A stretch of 64,000 nucleotides of DNA from Kocuria salsicia. GTDB taxonomy: Bacteria; Actinomycetota; Actinomycetes; Actinomycetales; Micrococcaceae. Each line of letters begins with the position of its first letter. The first letter of the stretch is position 1. Positions 40,629-50,660 of this stretch are shown piece after piece. The notes beneath the pieces were generated by a model that ran no database searches, had not been told where the DNA came from, and saw nothing but the letters and a program-made list of their open reading frames with translations. The stretch spans positions 1 through 64,000 of the forward strand of contig NZ_VELE01000002.1 of the NCBI RefSeq assembly GCF_007681555.1. The letters run 5' to 3'. The position numbers were made by a program, and so were the translations under genes.

Positions 40629-41612
40629 TCATCCTACTGACCGCGCAGCACGGCCCGCGCGGTCCGCGAGCTCGTCCACCCCGCCGGGGGTGGCGGCGTC
40701 GAGCCAGTGGACCCGCGAGTCGGCGCCGAACCACGTGCGCTGCCGCTTGGTGAACCGGCGCGTCGCCACCACAGTCTGCTCGCGCGCCTGCTCGAGGTCG
40801 AGGGTGCCGTCCAGCACGGCCAGCAGCTGCGGATACCCCAGGGCCCTGCCCGCTGTAGGGCTCTCCCGCAGCCCCCGTGCCTCCAGGGCACGCACCTCCT
40901 CAAGCCAGCCGCGCTCGAGCATGACGTCCACACGGCGGGCCAGGCGCTCGGCGAGCACCTCCCGGTCCATGCCCAGGCCCACCTGGACGGTGGGCCGCAC
41001 GTAGTGCCGACGCGGCATGAAGGACGTGAACGGTCGGCCCGTGAGCTCGTGGACCTCGAGCGCCCGGACCAGCCGCCGCTCGTCCTTGACCCGAGCGGCA
41101 GACTCCGGGTCCACGGCGGCCAGCCGTTCCAGCAGGGGTGCCCGCCCGTGCCGGGCCAGCTCCGCCTCGAGACGCGCACGGATGCCGGCGTCAGTGCCGG
41201 GGAACTCGATGTCGTCGAGCACCGCGCGGACGTAGAGACCGGAACCTCCCACGAGGACCGGCACGCGGCCCCGGCCGACAATCTCCGTGATGGCACGGCG
41301 GGCCTCACGCTGGAACGCGGCGACGGAGGCCTCCTCGTGGATCTCCAGGACGTCCAGCAGATGGTGCGGCACCCCGCCCCGTTCCTCGGGCGGGAGCTTG
41401 GCCGTGCCGATGTCCATTCCCCGGTAGAGCTGCAGGGCGTCCGCATTGACGACCTCCCCGTCCAGCCGGTGGGCCAGGGCAATGCCGAGGTCCGACTTCC
41501 CTGTGCCGGTGGGACCCACGACGGCTACGAGCGGCGGGCCGTCCGGGCCTCGTCCTGGCGCATCCGGCTGCTTCACGACGTCGGGGCCCGCCTGTCCGTC
41601 CACTGCCGGCAC
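40629..41612 (-). CDS. miaA: tRNA dimethylallyltransferase
   Basis: Adds a dimethylallyl group to A37 of tRNAs reading UNN codons. The 327-residue protein has the P-loop [17 protein letters not shown], then [15 protein letters not shown], the [10 protein letters not shown] segment and the C-terminal WFGAD, all typical. GTG start only three bases after the miaB stop. MiaB then methylthiolates the same base, so the two consecutive genes serve one modification. Confidence 0.96.
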   Translation of the reverse strand: MPAVDGQAGPDVVKQPDAPGRGPDGPPLVAVVGPTGTGKSDLGIALAHRLDGEVVNADALQLYRGMDIGTAKLPPEERGGVPHHLLDVLEIHEEASVAAFQREARRAITEIVGRGRVPVLVGGSGLYVRAVLDDIEFPGTDAGIRARLEAELARHGRAPLLERLAAVDPESAARVKDERRLVRALEVHELTGRPFTSFMPRRHYVRPTVQVGLGMDREVLAERLARRVDVMLERGWLEEVRALEARGLRESPTAGRALGYPQLLAVLDGTLDLEQAREQTVVATRRFTKRQRTWFGADSRVHWLDAATPGGVDELADRAGRAARSVG

Positions 41613-41615
41613 GGC

Positions 41616-43163
41616 TCAGGGTCTCCGCAGGGACGGCATGCCGAGGCCCACTGGCCCCGGTGCCCCGGACGACGAAGGCGCGGCGCAGGACTCGGCCTGC
41701 GCCGCCTCCCAGGCGTCCCCACCGCGGGTGCGGCGCAGCTCGTACTCGGAGACGTCACGGGGATCCGCGAGCAGGTGGTAGGCCGCTGCGCTCGTCACGG
41801 GGACGCTCACGACGTCCCCCGGCCTCGGCTGGGGTGCGCCCTCCGGCACACTGAAGTGGACCAGGCGCTGGTCACGGCCCCTGCCCGAGAGCCGGTGGGT
41901 GCTCTGCGCCTTGCGGCCCGACTGTGCGCTCACGAGGACCTCCGCGCGGGAACCGACCAGCTCACGGTTCAGGCGGGCACTGATCTCGTCCTGCAGCGCC
42001 GTGAGACGCTCGAAGCGCTCCTGCACAACGGCCGCGGGCACCTGGTCGGTCATCTCTGCCGCGGGGGTGCCGGGGCGCACCGAGTACTGGAACGTGAATG
42101 CCGAGGAGAACTCGGAGGCGGCCACCACGTCCAGCGTGTCCTGGAAGTCCTGCTCCGTCTCCCCGGGGAAGCCCACGATGATGTCCGTGGTGATGGCCGC
42201 GCCAGGAATGCTCGCGCGGACACGTTCCAGGATCCCCAGGAACTTCTTCGAGCGGTAGGAGCGGCGCATGTTTTTCAGGATGCGGTCCGAACCGGACTGC
42301 AGCGGCATGTGCAGCTGCGGCATCACGTTGGGAGTCTCGACCATGGCGTCGATCACGTCATCCGTGAACGCCGCCGGGTGCGGACTCGTGAACCGCACGC
42401 GTTCCAGCCCCTCGATCTCCCCGCACGCGCGCAGCAGCTTGGCGAACGCGCCGCGGTCTCCGAACTCGACGCCGTAGGAGTTCACGTTCTGCCCGAGCAG
42501 CGTCACCTCCACCGCACCGGAGTCCACCAGGGCCTGCACCTCGGCAAGGATGTCCCCGGGACGGCGGTCCTTCTCCTTGCCGCGCAGCTGCGGGACGATG
42601 CAGAACGTGCACGTGTTGTTGCACCCCACGGAGATCGACACCCATCCGGCGTAGGCCTGCTCGCGCTTGGTGGGAAGCGCAGAGGGGAACGTCTCCAGAG
42701 ACTCGAGGATCTCCACCTGGGCCTGCTCGTTGTGACGGGCCCGTTGCAGCAGCACCGGCAGAGAGCCGATGTTGTGCGTGCCGAAGACCACGTCCACCCA
42801 CGGTGCCTTCTCCACGATCGTGGCGCGGTCCTTCTGGGCCAGACAACCGCCCACGGCGATCTGCAGCCGGTCGTTGCGACGCTTCACCGGTGCGAGCTGA
42901 CCGAGCTGGCCATAGAGCTTGTTGTCCGCGTTCTCCCGCACCGCGCACGTGTTGAAGACGACCAGGTCCGGCTCCCGGCCCACGGCCGGAACGTAGCCGG
43001 CGGTCTCCAGCAGACCGGTGATGCGCTCGGAGTCGTGGGCGTTCATCTGGCACCCCAGGGTGCGCACCTCGTAGGTCGGCGCAGCCTCGCGGGCGTCGAA
43101 CGCTTTGTACGGGGCGGAGGGCTGGAGGGGTTGCGGCTGAACCGACCGGGGCATCTGAGTCAC
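41616..43163 (-). CDS. miaB: tRNA-2-methylthio-N6-dimethylallyladenosine synthase
   Basis: Radical-SAM methylthiotransferase acting on i6A37 of tRNA. The 515-residue protein has the N-terminal cluster cysteines ([23 protein letters not shown]), the radical-SAM motif [12 protein letters not shown], and a C-terminal TRAM-like part. The C-terminal 50 residues are Ala/Ser-rich and look like a variable tail. GTG start. A -10-like TAAAAT (43170-43175) is only seven bases before the start, suggesting a leaderless mRNA. Confidence 0.95.
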   Translation of the reverse strand: MTQMPRSVQPQPLQPSAPYKAFDAREAAPTYEVRTLGCQMNAHDSERITGLLETAGYVPAVGREPDLVVFNTCAVRENADNKLYGQLGQLAPVKRRNDRLQIAVGGCLAQKDRATIVEKAPWVDVVFGTHNIGSLPVLLQRARHNEQAQVEILESLETFPSALPTKREQAYAGWVSISVGCNNTCTFCIVPQLRGKEKDRRPGDILAEVQALVDSGAVEVTLLGQNVNSYGVEFGDRGAFAKLLRACGEIEGLERVRFTSPHPAAFTDDVIDAMVETPNVMPQLHMPLQSGSDRILKNMRRSYRSKKFLGILERVRASIPGAAITTDIIVGFPGETEQDFQDTLDVVAASEFSSAFTFQYSVRPGTPAAEMTDQVPAAVVQERFERLTALQDEISARLNRELVGSRAEVLVSAQSGRKAQSTHRLSGRGRDQRLVHFSVPEGAPQPRPGDVVSVPVTSAAAYHLLADPRDVSEYELRRTRGGDAWEAAQAESCAAPSSSGAPGPVGLGMPSLRRP

Positions 43164-43169
43164 CCCCTC

Positions 43170-43175
43170 ATTTTA
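43170..43175 (-). promoter_or_regulatory. miaB -10 element candidate
   Basis: TAAAAT on the minus strand ends seven bases before the GTG of miaB. With normal spacing transcription would start at the initiation codon itself. No good -35 is seen. Confidence 0.45.
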
Positions 43176-43284
43176 GGGATCGGGTCAAATTCTCCCCCGG
43201 TGGCGTCAGTCAGCTCCGGCGGTGGCGAGATGCGGGCCAGTAACTGCACCGGGCGTGCCCTCAGCACCTCGGCACCTTAGCGGC

Positions 43285-44085
43285 TCAGGGGGTGTCCCAC
43301 ACGTCCGCGCCGTCCAGGTCCGGCCGTTCTTCCCCGGCTCCCGCCGATCCGAGGTCCGCCAGCTCCTCCTTCACAACGGCGAACGCGAGCCCCGGTGCGT
43401 ACCCCTTCCGGCCGAGCATGCTCACCAGCCTGCGGGTGAGCTTCTCGTACTCTTTGCGGTCGCTCGGATCCAGGGTAGCTGGGAGCTTCTTGCGGACGAG
43501 TTCGTGGGCGTCCCGGAGCTCGTCCTCGTCCGAGCGCTGGTCCAGGGCCTGCTCCGCGATCTCACCGATGATCCCCCGGTGCGAGAGTTCACGGCGCAGC
43601 GCTGACCGGGACAGGCGCCGGGTCTCAGCCCGCGAACGGACGAACATCGCCGCAAAAGCGCGGTCGTCCACGAGGTTGACCTCTTCGAGGCGGTCCAGCA
43701 CCTCCCCGGCGACGTCGTCCGGGATGTCCTTGTCCGCCAGTTTGTCCTCCAGCTGGCGCCGTGACTTCGCCGATGCCGTCAGCTGACGCAGCACGATCGA
43801 CCGGGCGCGCTCGCGCACCCCGAGGTCTTCCCCGCCGTGTGCTTCACCGGTGGAGGTTTCTGATCCGCCCTCAGGGACCAGCGCCGGCCCCTCCCCCGGC
43901 TCGGCGTGGTGCTGCGCCACGGGAGGAACCGCGAACAGCGCGTGCCCCGAGGAGGCGGGTTCGGGGAGCGCGTTCCCCGACGGGGTGGAGTCGGCCGCGG
44001 ACCGCGACGCGGACGCCGCCGCCGGGCCACGGCGAGATGCCGTGGCCCGGCGGCGGCGGGCATCGTAGCGTGACGAGTCACTCAT
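43285..44085 (-). CDS. recX: regulatory protein RecX
   Basis: Modulates RecA filaments. The 266-residue protein has three-helix RecX repeats in its C-terminal 170 residues: SIVLRQLTASAKSRRQLEDKL, FVRSRAETRRLSRSALRREL, and the last one with KLTRRLVSMLGRKGY. The first 90 residues are Ala/Arg/Pro-rich and probably disordered, longer than in most RecX proteins. It lies 17 bases after recA, so it is likely co-induced with it. Confidence 0.94.
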   Translation of the reverse strand: MSDSSRYDARRRRATASRRGPAAASASRSAADSTPSGNALPEPASSGHALFAVPPVAQHHAEPGEGPALVPEGGSETSTGEAHGGEDLGVRERARSIVLRQLTASAKSRRQLEDKLADKDIPDDVAGEVLDRLEEVNLVDDRAFAAMFVRSRAETRRLSRSALRRELSHRGIIGEIAEQALDQRSDEDELRDAHELVRKKLPATLDPSDRKEYEKLTRRLVSMLGRKGYAPGLAFAVVKEELADLGSAGAGEERPDLDGADVWDTP

Positions 44086-44102
44086 GGGTGCGGTCCCTCA
44101 CC

Positions 44103-45248
44103 TCAGAAGGCGGGAAGCTCCGTGTCGTCCTTTTGGGGAGCGAAGGGCGCGCCAGGGTCCAGGTCCTGGCCGACGTCCTCCAGTGCGTCCGCATCCTGTG
44201 ACGCCTCGTCCGGATCCTCGGTGATGCCAAGCTTCACCAGGATCTTGCGCTCGATCTCCTGGGCGAGTTCCGGGTTGTCCTTGAGGAATCGGCGGGAGTT
44301 CTCCTTGCCCTGCCCCAGCTGGTCGCCCTCGTAGGTGAACCACGCACCGGACTTCTTGACGATCCCGTGCTCCACCCCCATGTCGATCAGACCGCCCTCG
44401 ATGGAGATCCCCTGGCCGTAGAGGATGTCGAACTCGGCCTGCTTGAACGGCGGGGCCATCTTATTCTTGACGATCTTGGCGCGCGTGCGGTTGCCCACGG
44501 GGTTGGCACCATCCTTGAGCGTCTCGATGCGGCGGACGTCCACGCGTACGGACGCGTAGAACTTCAGCGCCTTGCCACCCGTGGTGGTCTCCGGCGAGCC
44601 GAAGAAGACGCCGATCTTCTCGCGCAGCTGGTTGATGAAGATGGCCGTGGTGTTGGTGTGGGACAGCCGCCCCGTGATCTTGCGCAGCGCCTGGGACATG
44701 AGGCGGGCCTGCAGACCGACGTGGCTGTCACCCATCTCGCCCTCGATCTCCGCCTTGGGCACGAGGGCCGCCACGGAGTCGATCACGATGATGTCGATGG
44801 AACCGGAGCCCACCAGCATGTCCATGATCTCGAGCGCCTGCTCGCCGGTGTCCGGCTGGGAGACCAGCAGGTTGTCCGTGTCCACGCCGAGCTTCTCCGC
44901 GTAGGCGGGATCCAGGGCGTGCTCGGCGTCGATGAACGCGGCGATGCCGCCAGCCTTCTGAACGCTGGCGACCGCGTGCAGGGCCACGGTGGTCTTACCG
45001 GAGGATTCCGGGCCGTAGATCTCCACGACGCGGCCCCGGGGGAACCCGCCAATGCCCAGCGCGACGTCCAGTGCGATGGATCCGGTGGGGATGGTTTCGA
45101 TCTTCGTAGCGGGACGGTCACCCAGCCGCATGACCGAGCCCTTACCGTAGTTCTTGTCGATCTGGGAGAGCACGGTGTCCAGTGCCTTCTCACGATCAGA
45201 GCCGGCCACCTGAGAGGGTGCGGGTGCACCCTTGGACTTGGCTGCCAT
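44103..45248 (-). CDS. recA: recombinase RecA
   Basis: Strand-exchange protein and SOS co-protease. The 381-residue protein has Walker [10 protein letters not shown] near residue 70, Walker [18 protein letters not shown] near 144, loop L1 with MGDSHVG and loop L2 with the [21 protein letters not shown] region. The acidic C-terminus (about 345-381) is typical. No intein. A LexA box lies 121 bases upstream. Confidence 0.98.
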   Translation of the reverse strand: MAAKSKGAPAPSQVAGSDREKALDTVLSQIDKNYGKGSVMRLGDRPATKIETIPTGSIALDVALGIGGFPRGRVVEIYGPESSGKTTVALHAVASVQKAGGIAAFIDAEHALDPAYAEKLGVDTDNLLVSQPDTGEQALEIMDMLVGSGSIDIIVIDSVAALVPKAEIEGEMGDSHVGLQARLMSQALRKITGRLSHTNTTAIFINQLREKIGVFFGSPETTTGGKALKFYASVRVDVRRIETLKDGANPVGNRTRAKIVKNKMAPPFKQAEFDILYGQGISIEGGLIDMGVEHGIVKKSGAWFTYEGDQLGQGKENSRRFLKDNPELAQEIERKILVKLGITEDPDEASQDADALEDVGQDLDPGAPFAPQKDDTELPAF

Positions 45249-45368
45249 GTTTCACCTCTGGTTCTCGGGGGCCGGTGTGGCCCTGATGATGTCTTCGCAG
45301 TCCACGGTATAGCGGGGGTCCGACACCCATAAGAGACCGGTGCCGGGTGTGGAGTACGCGCGACCGGG

Positions 45369-45386
45369 TTCGAATATACCTTCGAA
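45369..45386 (-). promoter_or_regulatory. LexA box of recA
   Basis: The 18-base site TTCGAAGGTATATTCGAA (minus strand) is a near-perfect palindrome of the Gram-positive SOS type and closely matches the sites before lexA. It lies upstream of recA, next to the end of the DUF3046 gene. Confidence 0.85.
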
Positions 45387-45413
45387 TCCGGTGCGGTGCA
45401 CGTCGGCCCGCCC

Positions 45414-45635
45414 TCACCGCCGCGGAGGCTGGTCCGGCCCCCACCACCGGGACTGCGGCACCTCCTGCGCGCGGCACACCGCGAACCACACGGTCTTGGG
45501 GTCCTCCCCCGCCTCGAGCGCCTCGCTCGCCGTGCGGTCCCCCAGCTCGGACAGCACGAGGTCCCGCGCCAGCACCCTGCAGTAGGCTGCCCCGAACTCG
45601 TGGGCCATGAGTTCCCAGAACGCACTCACTCGCAT
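45414..45635 (-). CDS. DUF3046 family small protein
   Basis: 73-residue protein of an actinobacterial family that is almost always next to recA. It starts MRVSAFWELMAHEFGAAY and continues with DLVLSELGDRTASEALEAG and VWFAVCRAQEVP, the standard DUF3046 pattern. The ATG at 45635 has GGAGG eight bases upstream. Function is unknown. It ends 28 bases before the recA LexA box, so it may be transcribed separately from recA. Confidence 0.88.
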   Translation of the reverse strand: MRVSAFWELMAHEFGAAYCRVLARDLVLSELGDRTASEALEAGEDPKTVWFAVCRAQEVPQSRWWGPDQPPRR

Positions 45636-45754
45636 GCTCGTCACCTCCTCCTCGTCGTGGTCTCTTCCCCGCGAACCACCCGGGCACGTGCCCTCGGTCG
45701 GCTGACCCTCCCGAATCGCACGGCACGATTCCACGGGCCGGACCCGCACACGAC

Positions 45755-45780
45755 ACGGACCCGCCCGAGGGCGGGTCCGT
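45755..45780 (-). terminator. hairpin after clgR
   Basis: 11-bp perfect stem (45755-45765 with 45770-45780) and loop cgag, 58 bases after the clgR stop. It probably ends the ftsK-pgsA-cinA-clgR transcript. Confidence 0.65.
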
Positions 45781-45837
45781 TCGTGTGTTCCCAAGTCCCC
45801 TGGCCGGAGGCGAGCACCTCCCGCGCCAGGGGTTCTC

Positions 45838-46263
45838 TCAACGCGCGCTCGCGGCGCTGCCGCCGCGCAGCTGGCGCATCTCCCGGGTGAACTCCTCCGT
45901 CATCTCCGACGGCACGGTGTCCGGGATGAAGTTGCCCTCCGCGTAGGCGAGCCGGTCAGCGACCTCGCGCAGCATCTGGGACATGGGGATCTCCAGGGCC
46001 GTGCAGATCGAGGCAAGCAACTCCGAGGACGCTTCCTTCTGGCCGCGCTCCACCTCGCTGAGGTATCCCAGGGAGACGCGGGCGCTGTGCGAGACCTCGC
46101 GCAGCGTGCGCCCCTGGCGCTGGCGGACGTTGCGCAACACCTCTCCGATCTCCTGGCGCAGAACGCCCACCTTCATCTCGTGGGTCTCCGCGTGAGTTTC
46201 ATCGGCCACACCCACGTCCTTCCAACGGACGACACCATTGACAGACACGGGTTGCTTCGTCAT
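45838..46263 (-). CDS. clgR: ClgR-type XRE family regulator
   Basis: Probable activator of clp protease genes. The 141-residue protein has a helix-turn-helix at about 35-90 ([43 protein letters not shown] in continuous order; key recognition part [11 protein letters not shown]). This matches actinobacterial ClgR, as does the position between cinA and recA. ATG at 46263 has AGGAG about 12 bases upstream; an ATG 29 codons later (46176) would give the usual family length, so the start is uncertain. Confidence 0.85.
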   Translation of the reverse strand: MTKQPVSVNGVVRWKDVGVADETHAETHEMKVGVLRQEIGEVLRNVRQRQGRTLREVSHSARVSLGYLSEVERGQKEASSELLASICTALEIPMSQMLREVADRLAYAEGNFIPDTVPSEMTEEFTREMRQLRGGSAASAR

Positions 46264-46417
46264 GTGAATTGCCTACTCCTCGTACGAACGAACGGGGCCT
46301 CTCCGCACCATCCCGGCTGCGGTGGATTCCAGAGAACTTGAGCCCGACTGGCTCAATACTCCGACTGTCATAACGTGCTTGCATGTTCAATTGTTCCCTG
46401 CGGCCGCCCGAAAAGCA

Positions 46418-46987
46418 CTATGCGTTGGCTGTGAAAGCAATTTGAGTCGTCAGTATGTCGATCGCACGTGCCACGGTGGCGGCCCGGATACCCGTTCGGT
46501 CACCCGTGAGGGTGAGGCGGTGCGAGGAGTCGCCCGTGGGACCGCTGACGCCCACGAACACCGTGCCCACGGGGTGGCCGTCGTGTGGTTCCGGCCCGGC
46601 GACGCCGGTGGTCGACACCGCCCAGTCCACACCGAGGGCCTCGCGCGCCCCGCGCGCCATGGCGGCAGCGACGTCCGCGTCCACCGCCCCCACACGCTCC
46701 AGCAGCTCGCGGGACACCCCCAGCACATGCTCCTTGACGGCGTGCGAGTAGCTCACCACGGCGCCCTCGAAGCACGACGACGCCCCGGCGACCGTGACGA
46801 TCTCCGACGCCACCGCACCTCCCGTGAGGGACTCTGCCGTGCCCACCGTGATACCGAGGCGCGTGGCGAGCGTGACCAGCCCCGCGGCGTCGTGCCCGCA
46901 GACACTGCTGTCCCGCCCGGACAGGACAGTGTTGTCACCAGCCGCAGCGGCGTCGTTGCCCGGGGCGGACGGCACCGAGCCGCTCAC
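46418..46987 (-). CDS. CinA C-terminal domain protein (nicotinamide-nucleotide amidase type)
   Basis: 189-residue protein of the CinA_C/PncC family, which deamidates nicotinamide mononucleotide in NAD recycling. Visible are TAESLTGGAVASEIVTVAGAS near residue 54, YSHAVKEHVLGV, and the STTGVAGPEPHDG segment of the active site. The N-terminal molybdopterin-binding half of full CinA is absent. A 35-residue Ala/Gly/Asp-rich start precedes the domain. The GTG start overlaps the pgsA stop as GTGA. Confidence 0.9.
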   Translation of the reverse strand: MSGSVPSAPGNDAAAAGDNTVLSGRDSSVCGHDAAGLVTLATRLGITVGTAESLTGGAVASEIVTVAGASSCFEGAVVSYSHAVKEHVLGVSRELLERVGAVDADVAAAMARGAREALGVDWAVSTTGVAGPEPHDGHPVGTVFVGVSGPTGDSSHRLTLTGDRTGIRAATVARAIDILTTQIAFTANA

Positions 46988-47616
46988 TCGCCCTCTCCCC
47001 TGACCGCGCGGTTGCGCAGCTGCACGGCCTTTACGACGTAGTCCACACCGGTGACCACGGTGGCGAGCAGTGCCAGAGCCGTCAGCAGCCACGCGAGCCA
47101 CAGCCACCACTGGCCCACGAACGGGGCGAGGGGAAGCAGCAGCGCGATCAGGGCCGCGGTCTGCAGCACGGTCTTGGTCTTGCCACCCTTGGACGCCGCC
47201 ATGACCCCGTAGCGAATCACGACAAAGCGCATGACGGTAATGCCCCACTCGCGCACCAGGATGACGATGGTCACCCACCACCACAGCTCCCCGAGCATCG
47301 AGAGCACCACGAACGCCGCTCCCGTGAGCAGCTTGTCCGCGATGGGGTCCGCGATCTTGCCGAAGCTCGTGATGAGGTTGCGGGCACGCGCGATGTCCCC
47401 GTCCAGCTTGTCGGTGAGCATCGCCAGCCCGAAGGTCACGACCGCGGCCCACCGCATGGCCATGGAGTCCTCGCCGTGTGTGCCCCCGGCCACCAGGAAC
47501 CACACGAAGAACGGCACCATCACGATGCGCAGCGCGGTCAGTGCGTTCGGCAGGTTCCAGTTCGAAGCCCTGGGGGCAGGGTCACCCTGGGGCGTTACGT
47601 CGTGGTTTGTGGTCAT
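46984..47616 (-). CDS. pgsA: CDP-diacylglycerol--glycerol-3-phosphate 3-phosphatidyltransferase
   Basis: Integral membrane enzyme of phosphatidylglycerol synthesis. The 210-residue protein has about five helices and the CDP-alcohol phosphotransferase motif D-x2-DG-x2-AR-x8-G-x3-D-x3-D, beginning DKLDGDIARA near residue 70 and ending DPIADK. The ATG at 47616 overlaps the ftsK stop as ATGA; an ATG six codons earlier is less likely. A PgsA2-type role cannot be excluded. Confidence 0.92.
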   Translation of the reverse strand: MTTNHDVTPQGDPAPRASNWNLPNALTALRIVMVPFFVWFLVAGGTHGEDSMAMRWAAVVTFGLAMLTDKLDGDIARARNLITSFGKIADPIADKLLTGAAFVVLSMLGELWWWVTIVILVREWGITVMRFVVIRYGVMAASKGGKTKTVLQTAALIALLLPLAPFVGQWWLWLAWLLTALALLATVVTGVDYVVKAVQLRNRAVRGEGE

Positions 47617-50576
47617 CGTCCCGTCAGCTCCCATGCGTCCTCGGATTCATCGGACCCGTCGTGGTAGTCGTGTGCAACATCGGCAAGCGAGGCCTCGACC
47701 GGGTCCTCACCGTAGTCGACCGAGCCGTTCACCGCACCGGCTCCCGCGGTTCCCGCGGCCTCCTGCGCTGTCCCGCCACCGGCCGGCGGCTCCTCCCCGC
47801 GGATCAGTGCCAGGGTGGCCGCGAGGTCGTCCGGCTTGACCAGCACGTCCCGGGCCTTGGAGCCCTCGGAGGCGCCGACGACGCCGCGGGACTCCAGCAA
47901 ATCCATGAGCCGCCCGGCCTTGGCGAAGCCCACGCGCAGCTTGCGCTGCAGCATGGATGTGGAGCCGAACTGCGTGGTGATGATCAGTTCCGCGGCCTGC
48001 AGCAGGACGTCGAGATCGTCCCCGATGTCCTCGTCAATGGCCTTCTTGGGTGCCTCCTGCACGACGTCGTCCCGGTAGTGCGCGGACATCTGGGACTTCA
48101 CGTGCTCCACGACCTTGTGGATTTCGGACTCGGAGACCCACGCGCCCTGCACGCGCATGGGCTTCGAGGCGCCCATGGGCAGGAAGAGGGCGTCTCCCTG
48201 GCCGATGAGCTTCTCCGCACCGGGCTGGTCCAGAACCACGCGCGAATCCGTGACCGATGACGTCGCGAAGGCCATGCGGGAGGGCACGTTCGCCTTGATC
48301 AGGCCCGTGACCACGTCCACCGAGGGGCGCTGGGTGGCGAGCACCAGGTGGATGCCCGCGGCACGGGCGAGCTGGGTGATGCGCACGATGGCATCCTCGA
48401 CGTCCCGTGGGGCGACCATCATGAGGTCCGCGAGCTCGTCCACGATCACCAGCAGGTACGGGTAGGGCCGGATGGTCCGCTTGGAGCCGGGCTCCGGTTG
48501 GACCTTGCCGTTGCGCACGGCCTTGTTGAAGTCGTCGATGTGCTTGTACCCGAAGTGGGAGAGGTCGTCGTAGCGCGCATCCATCTCCCGCACGACCCAC
48601 TGCAGGGCCTCGGCGGCCTTTTTGGGGTTCGTGATGATCGGGGTGATCAGGTGCGGCACGCCCTCGTACGCGGTGAGCTCAACGCGCTTGGGATCCACCA
48701 TGACCAGGCGCACCTCGTCCGGGGTGGAACGCATCAGGATGGAGACGATCATCGAGTTCACGAACGAGGACTTGCCCGCCCCTGTGGCACCAGCCACGAG
48801 CATGTGCGGCATCTTGGCCAGGTTCGCGAGCACGAAGCCACCCTCGACGTCCTTGCCCACACCCATGATCATGGGGTGCTCGGACGTGCGGGCCTTCTGC
48901 GAGCGCAGCACATCGCCCAGCGCCACGGTCTCGCGGTCCGTGTTCGGGATCTCGATACCGATCGCGGACTTGCCCGGGATGGGCGAGAGGATGCGGACGT
49001 CCGCCGAGGCCACGGCGTAGGCGATGTTCTTGGACAGGGCGGTGACGCGCTCCACCTTGGTGCCGGATCCCAGCTCAATCTCGTAGCGAGTGACCGTGGG
49101 GCCGCGGGAGAAGCCCGTGACCTCGGCGTCCACCTTGAACTGCTGCAGCACGTTGGTCAGCGCGGCGACCACCTGGTCGTTTGCCTCGGAGCGCTCCTTC
49201 GCCGGGGGCCCCTGCACGAGGTCCGCGACCGGAGGCAGGCTGTAGGCGACGTCGCCCTGCAGCTTCAGCTGCTCGGAGCGGGCGGGGATCGGAGTGCTGG
49301 GCGTGTGGGTGCGGGTCGCGACGTCGTGGGAGCCTCCGGGCTCGTGGACGTCCGTGGTGTCGTCCAGCGCGGCGAGGGCCGGGGCGTCCGACGCCGCGGC
49401 GGTGTCCCCGGCCGGCGCGATGCCCTGCTCCTCGCGCAGCTTCTGGGCCTCGCGCTGGGAGCGGGTGGGCCGCTTCTCACCGGGGCGCAGCGCGGGCTCG
49501 GGGCTCGGCACCGAGTCGGTGGACTGGAGGTCCGCGGCGTCCGCGGTCTTGGCCTTCGTGGCGGTGGCGCGGGCCCTCGAAGAGCCGCCCTTGCGGGGAG
49601 CGCTCGAGCCCAGGTCGAACACGCTCGTGGCGTGTGCTCCCTTCGCCTCGCGGCGGTTGGCCTCGTCGACCACAGCGCGTTCAAAGGCCTCGTCCCCGTC
49701 GTAGCGGTCCAGCTCCTCGCGCTCCCGACGACGCCGCGAGCGCGCCGTGCGGGCGGAACGCGCCGTGCTCGCGGGGTCCAGGTAGGAGCGGTCATGCTGC
49801 GGGGCGGAGAGGTCCGTGCTGCGCGGCTCCGTCTGGCCCGTGAGCCTGCGGTAGAGCAGGTGCAGCCGGGGCCCGATCTCCCCCACGGGCGTCGCGGTCA
49901 TGACGAGCAGCGCCAGCACGGCGAGCGCCACGAGGACCACGAGCGCGCCCCACGGGGTGATGAGAGATGACAGCGGGTCCGCCGCGAGGAAGCCCACGAA
50001 GCCCCCGGCGCTCCATACCGCCTCGAAGCCGTCTCCCAGGGAGGGCGAGCCGCCCGCAATGTGGGCGGTTCCCGCTCCGGCGACCGTCAGCGCGAGCAGT
50101 CCGATGGCGATGCGGTTGTTGGCCTGGGTGGCCTCGGGGTGGCGGAAGATCCGCACGGCGAAGCAGAAGCAGAAGATGGGCAGCACCAGGGCCATGAACC
50201 CGAAAGTCCCGCCCACCACGGCGTGTGCCCAGGACGAGGGAACAGCCACGGCGGCGAAGTCCACGCCGCGCAGGTTCCACCACTCGAGCGCGGCGATCAG
50301 CACTGCGAGCACGAGCCACACAAGGGCCCCACCGTCACGGCGCTGCTCGGGGGCGATGTCCGTGCGCAGGGTGCCTACGCGACGTACCGCGGCACCCACC
50401 ACGTGTCCGACGCCCGACCACGCGTTCACAATCCCCCGCAGGGCACCCGGGGCTGCCGAGGAGGTCTTGGCCGTGCCGCGGGCCGGGGTCTTCCTGCCAT
50501 TCTTGGGGGATCCCGAGGACTTCGCGGACCGGGTGGCGGTCTTCGCGGAGCGCGCGGGGGAAGTTCGTGACGCCAT
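47613..50576 (-). CDS. ftsK: DNA translocase FtsK
   Basis: Septum-bound motor that segregates chromosome ends during division. The 987-residue protein has a basic start, four or five N-terminal membrane helices (to about residue 235), a long Ala/Arg/Glu-rich linker (about 240-450), and the motor: Walker A GATGAGKSS near residue 612 and Walker B with LLVIVDELADLMM near 720. The winged-helix gamma domain follows (about 845-905; LQRKLRVGFAKAGRLMDLLE), which reads polar KOPS sites. First gene of the block pgsA-cinA-clgR. Confidence 0.97.
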   Translation of the reverse strand: MASRTSPARSAKTATRSAKSSGSPKNGRKTPARGTAKTSSAAPGALRGIVNAWSGVGHVVGAAVRRVGTLRTDIAPEQRRDGGALVWLVLAVLIAALEWWNLRGVDFAAVAVPSSWAHAVVGGTFGFMALVLPIFCFCFAVRIFRHPEATQANNRIAIGLLALTVAGAGTAHIAGGSPSLGDGFEAVWSAGGFVGFLAADPLSSLITPWGALVVLVALAVLALLVMTATPVGEIGPRLHLLYRRLTGQTEPRSTDLSAPQHDRSYLDPASTARSARTARSRRRREREELDRYDGDEAFERAVVDEANRREAKGAHATSVFDLGSSAPRKGGSSRARATATKAKTADAADLQSTDSVPSPEPALRPGEKRPTRSQREAQKLREEQGIAPAGDTAAASDAPALAALDDTTDVHEPGGSHDVATRTHTPSTPIPARSEQLKLQGDVAYSLPPVADLVQGPPAKERSEANDQVVAALTNVLQQFKVDAEVTGFSRGPTVTRYEIELGSGTKVERVTALSKNIAYAVASADVRILSPIPGKSAIGIEIPNTDRETVALGDVLRSQKARTSEHPMIMGVGKDVEGGFVLANLAKMPHMLVAGATGAGKSSFVNSMIVSILMRSTPDEVRLVMVDPKRVELTAYEGVPHLITPIITNPKKAAEALQWVVREMDARYDDLSHFGYKHIDDFNKAVRNGKVQPEPGSKRTIRPYPYLLVIVDELADLMMVAPRDVEDAIVRITQLARAAGIHLVLATQRPSVDVVTGLIKANVPSRMAFATSSVTDSRVVLDQPGAEKLIGQGDALFLPMGASKPMRVQGAWVSESEIHKVVEHVKSQMSAHYRDDVVQEAPKKAIDEDIGDDLDVLLQAAELIITTQFGSTSMLQRKLRVGFAKAGRLMDLLESRGVVGASEGSKARDVLVKPDDLAATLALIRGEEPPAGGGTAQEAAGTAGAGAVNGSVDYGEDPVEASLADVAHDYHDGSDESEDAWELTGR

Positions 50577-50598
50577 GCTTCCAGGGTACCCGGACGGA

Positions 50599-50636
50599 CA
50601 GCGGCCCGCCCGGAGTGCATGTCGGGCGGGCCGCTG
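50599..50636 (-). terminator. hairpin after rnj
   Basis: 14-bp perfect stem (50599-50612 with 50623-50636) and a 10-base loop, 25 bases after the rnj stop and before ftsK. Without a U-run; probably a terminator or an RNA 3' stabiliser. Confidence 0.65.
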
Positions 50637-50660
50637 GAGCTGGGTGGTGGGGCCGTGGGC

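Noticed and set aside
40707-43280. 857-codon frame opposite miaA and miaB
   Set aside because: Antisense to two intact tRNA modification genes; no homology visible.
46321-46417. AT-richer patch upstream of clgR as a mobile-element scar
   Set aside because: No inverted or direct repeats; it is more simply the promoter region of clgR.
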